Source: Burkholderiaceae bacterium (lineage in GTDB: Bacteria; Pseudomonadota; Gammaproteobacteria; Burkholderiales; Burkholderiaceae_E). From it: a stretch of 64,000 nt of DNA. The notes under the pieces are model-generated. The model saw only the letters and a program-made list of their open reading frames with translations. It ran no database searches and was not told the origin of the DNA. Below are positions 24,491 to 34,144 of the stretch, one piece after another. Position numbers and translations under genes: made by a program. Each line of letters starts with the position of its first letter. Position 1 is the stretch's first letter. Location: positions 1,178,001 to 1,242,000 of the forward strand of contig JAOSJU010000001.1 in the NCBI GenBank assembly GCA_027493945.1. Direction: 5' to 3'.

Positions 24491-26863
24491 TCACGGGCTC
24501 AATAAATCATTGGGATCACCGGTGCCATCAAGAGCCGCGCGCTGTGCATGGTCGAGCAGCGCTTCGCGATTCCAGCCGGCCACGGTCGCTGCGGCATCCA
24601 CCGTATGCGCCCAGGTGCAGCGGTTGGCGAACAGCATGCCGGGGACATCGAAGGTGCCGCCGCGGCCGATGTAGCCGAGGGCATGCGTCTTGGCCGGGCC
24701 GTTGTCGATGCGGCGCAGGATGCCGAGCATGGGCTCGGGGCGCGTGTGGGTGAGGATCACACGCGGCAGGCCTTGCGGGAACAGCGTGCTGACGGTGGCG
24801 TCGTCATCGACGAATTCCGCTTCCATGGCGTCGCGCGGGATGCGCAGGCGGCCAGGTTCCAGGATGACGGTGACGCAGGCGCGCTTGCCCATCTTGGCGA
24901 GGTGCTGCTGCGCCTTGACCGCTTCGTCGAGTTGGTAGGCGCCCAGCGCGATGAGCTGCACTTCGGCCTCGGCGGGGTCACCGATCAGATGGGCTGCGCC
25001 GTCACGGACCAGGCGTTGCGCCGATTCGGCATCAAAGCGGTTCTCCACGTCGCGCTTGGAAACGATCAGGCAGGCCAGTTGCCCGCGTCCGGCATAGACG
25101 TCGCGCAGCGCGGCGACGGCCGTGTTTCCATCCACCGGGAACAACACGCGCGAGGTGTCCGACATTTCGCCCAGCAGGGCCTCGCCGATCGTCGGATCTT
25201 GGTGCGACTGTTCATTCTTGGCGTTCTCCCAGGTGTGCGAGGTGACGATGAGTGGCACCGACAGCCAGCCGGCGGGCTGGCCGGCCTGACGCTGGTGACG
25301 GGCGAAAATGATTTCCTGCCGCATCAGGCCGAGCATTTTTACGGCGAAGGCCTCGTAGCTGACGATCAGGTTCAATCCACCCTTGTTGCCGAGTGCGGCG
25401 GCGGCCACGGCCTCTTCGTTGAGCGCGGTGATGACGGCGCCGTGCAAATCCTCGGGCACGCCGGGTTCGGGCTCGTTGACGCGGTGCTTGAGCAGCGCCA
25501 GCGTGCCGCCCATCTTGTTGCTGGCCAATTCGTCAGGGTTGCCGATGCGCATGCGCAGCTCGGGATTGGCTTTGGCGAATTCAACGAACCACTGATCCAG
25601 CGCCGTCATCGCACTGCCTTCGCTGCCTGATATTTCCCAGCGCGGTTCGGGAAGCCTGGGCGCAGCGGGGTGGCGGTGCGCCATCGGATGCGCGCTTTCC
25701 AGCGGGCGCCGCTGGGCGGCGTGGGTCGCGAAGGCGGCGAGCGCGGCGTCGAGTTCAGCTGGCGCAACGAACAGTGCGACCGCGCTTTCGTTGAACCGCC
25801 CACGCATGGCGGCATCCGTGTGGGGGTTGCCGCCCAGCGGCAGGTTGTGCGCGGCGTTGCTGCCAGCACCGGGAAAGCCGAAGCCCTTCTCGGTCTCGGC
25901 GATCACGTAGGGCAGAGGCGCCGGATACCGACGATCCGGGCTGGCGGCAAACGCCCGCAGCGCGCCCTCGGATTCGACAATCGCCCAAGCGATTGCGGCC
26001 GGGTCGCGGCCATCGACGATCACCGGGTCGAAGCCGTTGTGGCGCACGTCTTCGGCCAGCCATTGCGCACCCCCTTCCTGCATGATCTGGGTACGTTGCT
26101 CGATGCGGCGGCCATTGAGGATCATCACCGGCACAGCGAAGCCGCTGTCTTGCGCGCGCCACCAGCGCGGCGCCCAGTCCGGGCCGCGCTGCTCCTCGAA
26201 GGCGCCGTCGCTGAGGAAGGCGACCAGCGATTCACCAGGCAGCGGCATGTGGATGTACTGCAGTTCGGCAAAGCCGAGGTAGCCGCCTTCAGACACAGCG
26301 CCGGCGGTATTGGGGCCAGCATGGCTGCCCAGCGGAACGGCCGGGCGGCCTTGCGCATCGATGGCATAGGAATAGAAATCGGCACACAGGCGCGACAGGC
26401 CTTCCTCGCTGCGGTCGTAGCGGCCCCGCTGCGCGGGCGAGACATCGCCGGTCAGCGCATTGACGGCTTCGATGGCAGCGACGCAATGGCCCTGGCCCAT
26501 GATCCAGCCGCGCGTGCTGCCGGTGAGCGCATTGGCCAGCAGGTAGCCGACGAAGGCCTGCACCATGTTCAGCGAGCCGCCGGTGTGGCCTTCGGGCGTG
26601 GGCTTGAAGTCTTCGGCTGACAGCGCTGCGCCGGAAAGATCGATGCGGCGCGCATAGGTCATGTGCGCAACCACGTTCATGGCCACGCAGCTCAGGCGGT
26701 CAGCGGCGGCAAGCAGGGTGTAGGCCGTCGTCTCGTCAGCAACACGGCCTTCAGCGATCAAACGGGTCAGCAGTATTTCCATGCGTTCGACGGTCTCGTC
26801 GCCATGGACGATGGGGCCGTGGCCGGCAAGCCAGCGCTGGCGGATGGTGGAAGCGGTGGTCAT
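24491..26863 (-). CDS. xfp: Xylulose-5-phosphate/fructose-6-phosphate phosphoketolase
   Basis: A full-length 790-aa enzyme. It splits xylulose 5-P (or fructose 6-P) plus phosphate into acetyl phosphate and glyceraldehyde 3-P (or erythrose 4-P), using thiamine diphosphate. Visible features are EGHTGGSLNMVQAFVGYLLA, GQGHCVAAIEAVNALTG, the SDGAFEEQRGPDWAPRWW block and GRGGTFDVPGMLFANRCTW near the C-terminus. A GAGGGG ribosome site precedes the ATG. It is the last gene of the leftward cargo block, 83 bp after acetate kinase. With ackA and pta it forms an ATP-yielding acetyl phosphate bypass. Confidence 0.95.
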   Translation of the reverse strand: MTTASTIRQRWLAGHGPIVHGDETVERMEILLTRLIAEGRVADETTAYTLLAAADRLSCVAMNVVAHMTYARRIDLSGAALSAEDFKPTPEGHTGGSLNMVQAFVGYLLANALTGSTRGWIMGQGHCVAAIEAVNALTGDVSPAQRGRYDRSEEGLSRLCADFYSYAIDAQGRPAVPLGSHAGPNTAGAVSEGGYLGFAELQYIHMPLPGESLVAFLSDGAFEEQRGPDWAPRWWRAQDSGFAVPVMILNGRRIEQRTQIMQEGGAQWLAEDVRHNGFDPVIVDGRDPAAIAWAIVESEGALRAFAASPDRRYPAPLPYVIAETEKGFGFPGAGSNAAHNLPLGGNPHTDAAMRGRFNESAVALFVAPAELDAALAAFATHAAQRRPLESAHPMAHRHPAAPRLPEPRWEISGSEGSAMTALDQWFVEFAKANPELRMRIGNPDELASNKMGGTLALLKHRVNEPEPGVPEDLHGAVITALNEEAVAAAALGNKGGLNLIVSYEAFAVKMLGLMRQEIIFARHQRQAGQPAGWLSVPLIVTSHTWENAKNEQSHQDPTIGEALLGEMSDTSRVLFPVDGNTAVAALRDVYAGRGQLACLIVSKRDVENRFDAESAQRLVRDGAAHLIGDPAEAEVQLIALGAYQLDEAVKAQQHLAKMGKRACVTVILEPGRLRIPRDAMEAEFVDDDATVSTLFPQGLPRVILTHTRPEPMLGILRRIDNGPAKTHALGYIGRGGTFDVPGMLFANRCTWAHTVDAAATVAGWNREALLDHAQRAALDGTGDPNDLLSP

Positions 26864-26946
26864 GCGATTTCCCCTCTTTTATGTCGATGAATCTCTGCGT
26901 GGCTACAGAGTCAGTTGAGCTGAGCGCGTTCGGCCTGGCTGGGACA

Positions 26947-28155
26947 TCACGCGGCGCCCATCAATTCCTGCGTATAGCGCGCGGTGATCCATTCCTCGTT
27001 GGTAGGCTCCACCGCGACCAGCACGCGACTGTCGGTGGTGGAGATGACCGGGGCATCAATGGCGTTGGCATTGGCATCCAGCTTGATGCCGGCAAAGGCC
27101 AGGTCGCGGCAGACGCGCTCGCGCACGAAGGCGTTGTGCTCACCGACACCGGCAGTGAACACGAGCAGATCCAGGCCGCCAAGGACTGCGGTCAGTGCGC
27201 CAATCTCCCGCACGATACGGCGCACGTAGAGCGCCAACGCGATGCGGGCGCGTTCGCCGACTTCGCCGGAATCGCTCTCGTGCTTCACCACCACGCGCGG
27301 TTCGGCCGAAATCCCGGAAACACCGAGCAGGCCGGACTGGTTGTAAAGCGTGCGGCCCACTTCTTCCAGCGAGAGCTTTTCGATCTCCATCAGGTAGAGC
27401 AAGGCGCCCGGATCGAGCGAACCTGTGCGGGTACCCATCATCAGGCCGTCGAGTGCGGAAAAGCCCATCGTGGTGGCGATGCTCTGCAGGTTCTGCATCG
27501 CGCACAGGCTGGCCCCGCTGCCGAGGTGTGCAACGATGGTGCGGCCGCGTGCCAGATCACCGTGGCGCTCGGGCAGGACGTGGCTCATGTAGTCGTATGA
27601 AAGGCCGTGAAAGCCGTAGCGGCGCAGACCGCGTTCCCAGGCCGAGTACGGCAGCGGCAGGATCTGCTCCACTTTGGGCATCGTGCGGTGAAAGGCTGTA
27701 TCGAAGCACGCTACCTGAACAATTCCGGGCCACTGCTCGAACAGCAAACTCATGGCCTTCAGGGGAAAGGGTTGATGCAACGGCGCCAAAGGAATCAAGG
27801 CCCGCAGCTCCGCGATGGTGCCAGCGGTCACCACGGTTGGCTCGAAGTACCTGTTGCCGCCATGGACGACACGATGCGCGATGGCCACGATGCGGCGGCC
27901 ATCGAGTCGGGCCACGATGCGCGCTTGAATCAACGCCAGAGCGGCGGTGTGAGGGTGTACGTGATCCAGATGGATGCGCTGCTGCGCAGTGCCACTGTCG
28001 CTGTATTCAGGCGCAGGCCCAGCAATCCCTTGCACCTTGCCGTGCCACAGCGGCTTGCGCGGCAACGGGCACGCCTGTGCATCGAACAAGGCGAACTTGA
28101 TGCTTGAGGAACCGCAATTGAGCACCAGGATGAGGCTCGGTTGTGAGTTGCTCAT
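26947..28155 (-). CDS. ackA: Acetate kinase
   Basis: 402 aa, the usual length. Conserved motifs are LVLNCGSSSIKFALF (N-terminal phosphate-binding), VAHRVVHGGNRY, FDTAFHRTMP, YGFHGLSYDYMS, IVAHLGSGASLCA and DGLMMGTRTGSLDPG, and near the C-terminus FTAGVGEHN. It converts acetyl phosphate plus ADP to acetate plus ATP. It lies directly upstream of the phosphoketolase gene, so acetyl phosphate from that enzyme can yield ATP. Confidence 0.95.
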   Translation of the reverse strand: MSNSQPSLILVLNCGSSSIKFALFDAQACPLPRKPLWHGKVQGIAGPAPEYSDSGTAQQRIHLDHVHPHTAALALIQARIVARLDGRRIVAIAHRVVHGGNRYFEPTVVTAGTIAELRALIPLAPLHQPFPLKAMSLLFEQWPGIVQVACFDTAFHRTMPKVEQILPLPYSAWERGLRRYGFHGLSYDYMSHVLPERHGDLARGRTIVAHLGSGASLCAMQNLQSIATTMGFSALDGLMMGTRTGSLDPGALLYLMEIEKLSLEEVGRTLYNQSGLLGVSGISAEPRVVVKHESDSGEVGERARIALALYVRRIVREIGALTAVLGGLDLLVFTAGVGEHNAFVRERVCRDLAFAGIKLDANANAIDAPVISTTDSRVLVAVEPTNEEWITARYTQELMGAA

Positions 28156-28209
28156 CGTGACGCTCCCAATCGTGATGTTCCATGCAAACCGATCTGGGAC
28201 AAGTGCGTG

Positions 28210-28683
28210 TCAGCGGCTCCCATAAAACTGCTCTACGAACGATTGCCGGAAGCTTTGGTGGCAAGCGAGGCAGCTTTGCTGCGTCTTGGAGAATGCGGCG
28301 ATCACGGCCTGGCCGTCGCCGCGCTTGGCGGCATCCCCCATGGCGCTCGCAGCGTCCTGAACCTGCCCGTCGAAACTCCGAAACTTTCCGGCATCCGTGC
28401 CAAGCCAGCCAAGAATGCGCATCTTTTCGCCCAGGGGTGGCTCGGCATGCTTGGCGATTTTGGGCGCCAGCTCGGCGACCAGCGTCCATTCCTCCTTGGA
28501 AATCGCACCGGTGACGGCTTGCATGTCACGGCCAAGTCGCTCCATGACGCTGCGAAGCGCCATCGGCTTTGCAGCCTCGGCGGACTGCGCGCCCAGTCCC
28601 GTGGCGGCGGTAGCCAAGGCTACGGACAAGGCGATCGTCAAAAGCTGTCGATGGTTCAAGAGGTGACTCACGGGATTCTCCAT
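28210..28683 (-). CDS. Cytochrome c'/c556-type periplasmic protein
   Basis: A protein of about 157 aa with a signal peptide (LLTIALSVALATAATGLGAQSAEA) and a single C-terminal haem-binding CLACHQSF motif. The four-helix layout (LRSVMERLGRDMQAVTGAI..., KIAKHAEPP) fits the cytochrome c'/c556 family. GTG at 28669-28671 with GGAG 7 nt upstream may be the true start instead of the ATG four codons earlier. Such proteins bind NO or carry electrons; here it may help under low oxygen, as an inference from the neighbours. Confidence 0.85.
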   Translation of the reverse strand: MENPVSHLLNHRQLLTIALSVALATAATGLGAQSAEAAKPMALRSVMERLGRDMQAVTGAISKEEWTLVAELAPKIAKHAEPPLGEKMRILGWLGTDAGKFRSFDGQVQDAASAMGDAAKRGDGQAVIAAFSKTQQSCLACHQSFRQSFVEQFYGSR

Positions 28684-28731
28684 GGAGGTTGTTGATGAAT
28701 ACTTCGCAGGCGGGCGCGTGGCTTCGGGCTT

Positions 28732-29931
28732 TCAAAATTCCATGCTCAGCGCAATCGATCCGAAGGCGTGATGGCCGATCTGCTGGTCGAACTCGCGGGT
28801 TCTCCAGACGCGCATCACGGCAAGCCGCACGCCATGCCCGGCAACAATCCATTGGCTGCTGATGCCAATGGCTGCCTGAGCGACCAGGGCCGTCGGACTG
28901 ACGTGATGGCTGTGCCGAAACAGATTCCCGTCGAGCGAGAAATCCCAGGCAACGGCTTTGGCCTCCAGATTCAGGAATGCATGCGCTCCGGGTTTGGGCG
29001 CGCGCGCTGATTGAGGCTCTGTTCTGCGCAGGTCGGAAACGCCCGAGGGCGGGCGGTTCTCCGCGCCGGGTCGAATCGGATAGCTGCCGAAGTCGTTCGG
29101 AATATTCCAGCCCGCACGCAATTCCATGCCGGTGCTGGCTGCGGTTTCGATGTTTCCGATCCGCAGGGCATAGCTGCCGATCACGTCGCCGCTCCACCCC
29201 GGCCGGACGGCACCCTCTGTGTACGACTTGAACTTGCGCTCCATCGCCATCTGGAACGCGGGTTCGTTGCGCAACTGGTTGTCCCAGCCGCGAAAACGAT
29301 CGATGCCCCGCACCCGATGCACCAGACCCTGTGATTGCTCCGCCAACGACCAGGGGCCAATCACGCCCAGGGTCAGTTCGCGCACGTCAAGCATTTCATA
29401 GCTGGCGGCCTGTGGGTGGACGCGGCGATTCCATGCCAAGCCCAGGTACAGCAGGCCGGCGTATGGGCGATCGTCGGAAATCAGATCGGTGCGTGTCTTG
29501 TCCTCGGGCGTGTACATGGACTGACCGAAGCGCACGACGATGTTTTGCGATGCCGACTGGGCGCCGGAGTCGCGCCAGAACTCGGGATCAGCCCAGCCGA
29601 TGAAGCGGGTGTACCAGGCAATCGGTTGGGGTAGACACTCCGGGCGGAGCGTGCCTTGCAGATCGCGCGAAACCACGCTCAACGCCACACCGTTGGTGTA
29701 GTTGCGGTCGGTGCCCGTGAACAAATCGTTCTCCAGGCGCAGGGTTCCACCTCTCCAGTGCAAGGCGTGCTCTGGCAGGCAGCGGGAAATACCATCCGAG
29801 GATGCGGGTTCTGCGCCACGGGCGGCAGTCGAGCCGAGTACCGCGCACGCAATCAGCGGCGTGATACTGCGCATCGACCATTGCACATTGGCATTGGACA
29901 GCCGCGCGTGAAAGCTGCCGATGCGCATCAT
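28732..29931 (-). CDS. LpxR-family lipid A deacylase (outer membrane)
   Basis: 399 aa from ATGATG overlapping the LOG gene stop. A shorter start at MRSITPLIACAVLGSTAARGA (29872-29874) would give a clean signal peptide. The mature part has the DUF2219/LpxR pattern: RLENDLFTGTDRNYTNGVAL, DDRPYAGLLYLGLAW, LTLGVIGPWSL and IGNIETAASTGMELRAGWNIP, ending in a beta-strand with terminal F (SIALSMEF), typical of outer membrane beta-barrels. LpxR removes the 3'-acyloxyacyl chain of lipid A. Confidence 0.85.
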   Translation of the reverse strand: MMRIGSFHARLSNANVQWSMRSITPLIACAVLGSTAARGAEPASSDGISRCLPEHALHWRGGTLRLENDLFTGTDRNYTNGVALSVVSRDLQGTLRPECLPQPIAWYTRFIGWADPEFWRDSGAQSASQNIVVRFGQSMYTPEDKTRTDLISDDRPYAGLLYLGLAWNRRVHPQAASYEMLDVRELTLGVIGPWSLAEQSQGLVHRVRGIDRFRGWDNQLRNEPAFQMAMERKFKSYTEGAVRPGWSGDVIGSYALRIGNIETAASTGMELRAGWNIPNDFGSYPIRPGAENRPPSGVSDLRRTEPQSARAPKPGAHAFLNLEAKAVAWDFSLDGNLFRHSHHVSPTALVAQAAIGISSQWIVAGHGVRLAVMRVWRTREFDQQIGHHAFGSIALSMEF

Positions 29932-30794
29932 GATGGCGCGCCATCTGTTGCCCTATCGACGTAAAAGCGTTCCAAGGCACCCATGATTTCCTCGGCTTTG
30001 TCGACGCAGGTAAACAAGTCGAGATCGGACGGCGATACGTAGCCTTCGTCGAGCAGAAGATCGAAATCAACGGCTCGGCTCCAGAAGTCGCGACCGACCA
30101 GAACCACCGGAATCCGTTGCATCTTCCCGGTCTGGATCAGGGTCAGTACCTCGAACAGTTCGTCGAGCGTTCCATAACCACCGGGGAAGGCCACCAAACC
30201 TTTCGCATGCAGCAAGAAATGCATCTTGCGTAGCGCGAAATAGTGGAACCGGAACGCCAGCTCCGGACACATGTAGGGGTTCGGCGCTTGTTCGTGGGGC
30301 AACGTGATGTTGAGGCCGATCGAGCGAGCCCCTGCATCGAAAGCACCGCGATTGGCGGCTTCCATGATGCCGGGGCCGCCACCAGTGATGACGACGAAGT
30401 CGCACCGCCCCTCCTGCTGGAAACGAGCAGAGATCCGTTGGGCGAAGCGCTGTGCCTCTTCGTAATGGCGCGCCTGTTCCACGCGGCGACGGGCCAAGGC
30501 CAGTTCCCGCCCAAGCGTCGGATTCCTTGGCATGGCGCCCGCTCGCTGCTCCAGCACGGCGAGCCGGTCGCGTGCGGTGACAGCGTCGCTTACGCGCGCA
30601 CTGCCAAACACCACCACGGTCGAATGCACGCCTTGCTCACGCAAGATGCGTTCGGGCTTGAGCAGTTCGAGTTGGAGACGCAACGGACGCAGATCGTCCT
30701 GGCCAAGCAAATCTATGTCCTCGTACGCAAGGCGGTACGTCGGTGAATCGAGGATGGCGCGCAGGCGCTCGTCAGGAGCAGCGGGCGGTGTCAT
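29928..30794 (-). CDS. LOG-family (TIGR00730) Rossmann-fold protein
   Basis: 288 aa from the ATG that overlaps the MBL gene stop as ATGA. It has VVVFGSARVSD, VITGGGPGIMEAANRGAF and the family signature PGGYGTLDELFE. LOG proteins hydrolyse nucleoside 5'-monophosphates at the N-glycosidic bond; some make cytokinins and others have housekeeping or stress roles. Overlap on both sides puts it in one operon with the MBL and LpxR genes. Confidence 0.9.
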   Translation of the reverse strand: MTPPAAPDERLRAILDSPTYRLAYEDIDLLGQDDLRPLRLQLELLKPERILREQGVHSTVVVFGSARVSDAVTARDRLAVLEQRAGAMPRNPTLGRELALARRRVEQARHYEEAQRFAQRISARFQQEGRCDFVVITGGGPGIMEAANRGAFDAGARSIGLNITLPHEQAPNPYMCPELAFRFHYFALRKMHFLLHAKGLVAFPGGYGTLDELFEVLTLIQTGKMQRIPVVLVGRDFWSRAVDFDLLLDEGYVSPSDLDLFTCVDKAEEIMGALERFYVDRATDGAPS

Positions 30795-32201
30795 CGCTCG
30801 ACCACCAGAAAATCCGGCCACGGAACGACCCGACCGTGCTCGGGCACCGAGACCTGCCAGCCAAGCTGCTGTTGCAGGAGTTCAGCCAAAGCCTGCGCGG
30901 CGGACGACTCCCCATGCACCACGAACGTTTGCTCAGGGGCTTGCTTGAAGCCTCGGGCCCAGGCCATCAGGGCTGTTTGGTCGGCGTGCGCCGAGAGCCC
31001 ATCGACACTGTGAATCGCCGCGCGCACCGGAATGTCGTCGCCGAAGATGCGCACGCGCGCCGCGCCATCGACCAGTTGGCGGCCCAGTGTTCCCTGCGCC
31101 TGAAAGCCGGAGAACAGGACGCTGCATTCCTTGCGCGGCAAATTGTGGCGCAGGTGGTGCCGGATGCGTCCCGCGTCGCACATGCCGCTGGCGGAAATGA
31201 TGATCGCGCCCGAACGAATCTGGTTCAGCGCCATGGATTCCTCGGCGCTTTCCGTGAAATGCAGATACGGCAGGTTTTCGCCGCGCGCGTGCCATCCTGC
31301 CAGGCGCGTGGCCTGCTCGTCGAACAGCTCAAGGTGTTCGCGCGTGATGCGCGTGGCTTCCGTGGCCATCGGCGAATCAACGAATACTCTCGGTTGCCGC
31401 AGCCGCCCCTCGCTGGTGAGACGGTGCAGGTGGTACAGGACTTCCTGGGTTCGACCGACCGCGAAGGCCGGCACGATGACGTTGCCACCGCGTTCGAACA
31501 GGGTTTTCTCGACGATGCCGATCATCTCCTCTTCGGTTGCCGAAAAGTCCTTGTGCTGGCGGTTGCCATAGGTGGACTCGATGACGAGGATGTCGGCGTC
31601 CTCGATGGGTGTCGGGTCGCGCAATATCGGGCGTCCCGGCTGGCCAAGGTCGCCGCTGAATACCAGTTTTGTCGGGTAGCCGTACTCGGTGACCCAGACT
31701 TCGATGATGGCCGACCCGAGGATGTGCCCGGCATCGCGAAAGCGCGCGCACCCCGACCCGGGGCGCGAACTCCCGGTCGTATTCGATGCCTCGTACCTGC
31801 TGCAGGCATTCGCGCGCATCCTGCAGCGTGTACAGCGGCGGCAGCGGATCCTTTCCGCGGAACCGCTTGGCACTGCGTTTTGCATCGCTCTCCTGGATGT
31901 GTGCACTGTCGGGCAGCATCACGCCCAGCAGATCAACTGTGGCGGGAGTGGCGTAGATGGCCCCTTTGAACCCGGCGCGGGTGAGTTTGGGCAATAGCCC
32001 GCTGTGGTCGATGTGGGCATGGGTCAGGAGCACGAAATCGATAGCTGCCGGGTCGAACGGAAATGGCTCGCGGTTGCGCGCCGCCGCCGCAGATCCCCCT
32101 TGAACCATGCCGCAATCCACCAGGAAGCGCAGGTTGAGCGCCTCCACCAGAAAGCACGATCCGGTGACTTCGCGCGCAGCGCCCAGAAATTTCAGTTTCA
32201 T
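30791..32201 (-). CDS. MBL-fold/beta-CASP RNA metallohydrolase, one frame break
   Basis: The first frame gives MKLKFLGAAREVTGSCFLVE and the zinc motif THAHIDHSGLLP (HxHxDH). It stops making sense near nt 31750, where the second frame continues FRDAGHILGSAIIEVWV, SGDLGQPGRPILRDPTP, VIVPAFAVGRTQEVLY and SASGMCDAGRIRHHL, ending with DGLSAHADQ and FVVHGE. Together they make about 470 aa, the length of YsgT/CPSF-like exonucleases. The break equals one extra base in a GC-alternating tract. These enzymes process or degrade RNA. The gene ends in ATGA with the LOG gene. Confidence 0.85.
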
Positions 32202-32208
32202 GGGATGC

Positions 32209-33027
32209 TCACTCGGGTTTCTTCTTTTGCATTGGACAGGTGTTCACGCCGAGCAGGCGATAGCCCGGACAGCGACCCGCCAGGCCGGTGGCGAGCGGCA
32301 TGATTCCAATGAGCCCCAGCCACCGCCACGGCGAATCCAGCCACAACGGCAAGCTGAGCAGGATCAGGCCGATGACGATATCCAGCACCGGTCGGGGGGT
32401 GGAAAGCGCTGAACGGCGGTGAACGGGTGCGCGCGACCTCGGCCACGATGCGCATGCGCACACCTGTGCTTCGACTTCGGTGGCTTGCAGGCGAGCGCTG
32501 GCACCTTCGGGGGCGCGGCGCCCGGCGCCGAATAGATCGGCCTCGGAAGCCGCATCGAAGCCCGCGTCGTAGATGGTCTGGGTGGCGTCCATGCCGGGAA
32601 TCGAGCCCACGGGCAAGGGGCCGTTCTTGCTTTGCCCGCGCCGGTTCACGCTTTTGGCGCCGGCGCTCACGGTGGGCATCTGGTCGCCAGCCACGCGGTC
32701 GCGCAGGGCGCGCGCCTCGTCGATGCGTGCCGCGGCCTGGCGCAGATCCGGGTTCTGTGCCAGTGCCGTACTCATCAGGCGGTCGAGGATCGGGTCGTCC
32801 AACGCGGACCACCAGCGGGCCAGGTCCGCGGACTGCGATTCGCTCGCCAGAGGCAAGGTCCAGCCGTTGCCGATGTCCACCGGAGGCGGCTCGCGGTAGT
32901 CGGGGCCCACGGCCGCACAGGCGGTCAGCAGCACGCAGGACAGGGCCAGCGCGAGCGGGCGCAAGCGCCTGAACGCCGGCGGTGCGGCTGGCGTGCGCGA
33001 GGAGAGGTGGCGGGTTTTGGTCTTCAT
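32209..33027 (-). CDS. Truncated NodT-type outer membrane factor joined to a DUF2892 domain
   Basis: This 272-aa frame starts MKTKTRHLSS with a lipoprotein signal (LALSCVLLTACAAVG). It then shows the N-terminal third of a NodT/TolC-type efflux subunit: PDYREPPPVDI, WWSALDDPILDRLMSTALAQNPDLRQAAARIDEARALRD and SEADLFGAGRRA. After ARLQATEVEAQ the NodT frame is lost. A few residues later the sequence becomes DIVIGLILLSLPLWL-DSPWRWLGLIGIMPLATGLAG-CPGYRLLGVNTCP, a DUF2892 membrane domain. About 300 residues of the efflux protein are missing, so a deletion fused two genes. Tripartite export through this protein should not work. Confidence 0.75.
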   Translation of the reverse strand: MKTKTRHLSSRTPAAPPAFRRLRPLALALSCVLLTACAAVGPDYREPPPVDIGNGWTLPLASESQSADLARWWSALDDPILDRLMSTALAQNPDLRQAAARIDEARALRDRVAGDQMPTVSAGAKSVNRRGQSKNGPLPVGSIPGMDATQTIYDAGFDAASEADLFGAGRRAPEGASARLQATEVEAQVCACASWPRSRAPVHRRSALSTPRPVLDIVIGLILLSLPLWLDSPWRWLGLIGIMPLATGLAGRCPGYRLLGVNTCPMQKKKPE

Positions 33028-34140
33028 TGCAGGCGTCCTCGGACGAATACGGTGGCCATCGCCAACGTGGCGAGGGCAATGACCGCCAACGGCCAGAGGC
33101 TGGAAAGAATGTCGCTGGGCGGCATGGCCTTCAGGAAGCTGCCTTCGACGATGATGAGGAAGTGGGTCAGCGGAATGGCTTGGGCCAGCCATTGCAGGAC
33201 GAGGGGCATGTTCTCCACTGGCGTGGCAAAGCCCGACATCAACACCGCCGGCACGCCGATGGCGAACGCCCCCAGGATGGCCTGCTGCTGCGTCATGCTG
33301 ACTGCGGAAATCATCAGACCGATGCCGACCACCGACAGGATGAACAGCACCAGGCTGGCGAGCAGCAGCGAACGAGCCGGTGAACGGGATGCCGAACAGG
33401 AACACGCCTGCGCTGATCATGAACAGGCCGAGTAGCGTGCCGATCGCCAGTGCCGGCAACGACTTGAAATAATGATTTCCGGCGTGGAGGTGGGCGACAC
33501 CAGCAGCTGGTCAAAGGTTCCGAGCTCACGCTCGCGCGCGATCGACAGCGAGGTGATGAGCAGCGCGCTGAACAGTGCCGCGGATGCCGGTCGAGCCGGG
33601 CACGATGAACCAGCGGTAGACCAGGTTCGGGTTGAACCAGTGGCGCACGACCACCGGCGTCGGTGCCTGCGCGTCGGGCACAACCTCGGCGCCGACGTCG
33701 GCGGCAATGGTGGACAGGTAGGCCACGGTGATCTGGCCCGAGTTGCTGCGGCGGCCATCGACCACCACCTGTGCCTTGCCACTGCCACCGGCGGCGATGG
33801 TGCGCGAGAAGTCCACCGGAATGGCGAGTGCGGCGATGACCTCGCCCCGGTCGATCATCTCGTGCAACTGCCGCTGGCTGTCCACATGCCGGACGTGGGT
33901 GACGAAGCGGGCGCTGTCCAGTCGCTGCACCAGTTCGTGCGACCAGCGTCCGGCGTCCCGGTTGTAGACGGCGATGTCGACGTTGCGCACTTCCAGCGTC
34001 GCGGCAAAGGCGAATACCAGCAATTGCAGGATGGGCGGCACGAACACCACCATGCGGCTGCGCGGGTCGCGCAGCACGCTCAGCACTTCCTTGATGAATT
34101 GGGCGCGCAGGCGGGTGAACGAGAAGGCGGAGGTCAACAT
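33024..34140 (-). pseudogene. ABC-2 type permease, three frame breaks
   Basis: It begins MLTSAFSFTRLRAQFIKEVLSVLRDPRSRMVVFVPP with a first membrane segment and a periplasmic domain (WFNPNLVYRWFIVPG). The coding frame then shifts near 33585, 33466 and 33375. Fragments are ALFSALLITSLSIARERELGTFDQLLVSPTS, SLPALAIGTLLGLFMISAGVFLF and FILSVVGIGLMISAVSMTQQQAI, the last running to the stop. The reconstructed protein is about 370 aa, like the adjacent permease. It overlaps the outer-membrane-factor gene by ATGA. Three breaks in one gene next to a deleted partner suggest real decay, though base-call errors are possible. Confidence 0.75.
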
Positions 34141-34144
34141 GGCT

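Noticed and set aside
24548..25630. Long plus-strand frame opposite the phosphoketolase gene
   Set aside because: Shadow of a complete, well-conserved enzyme gene on the other strand.
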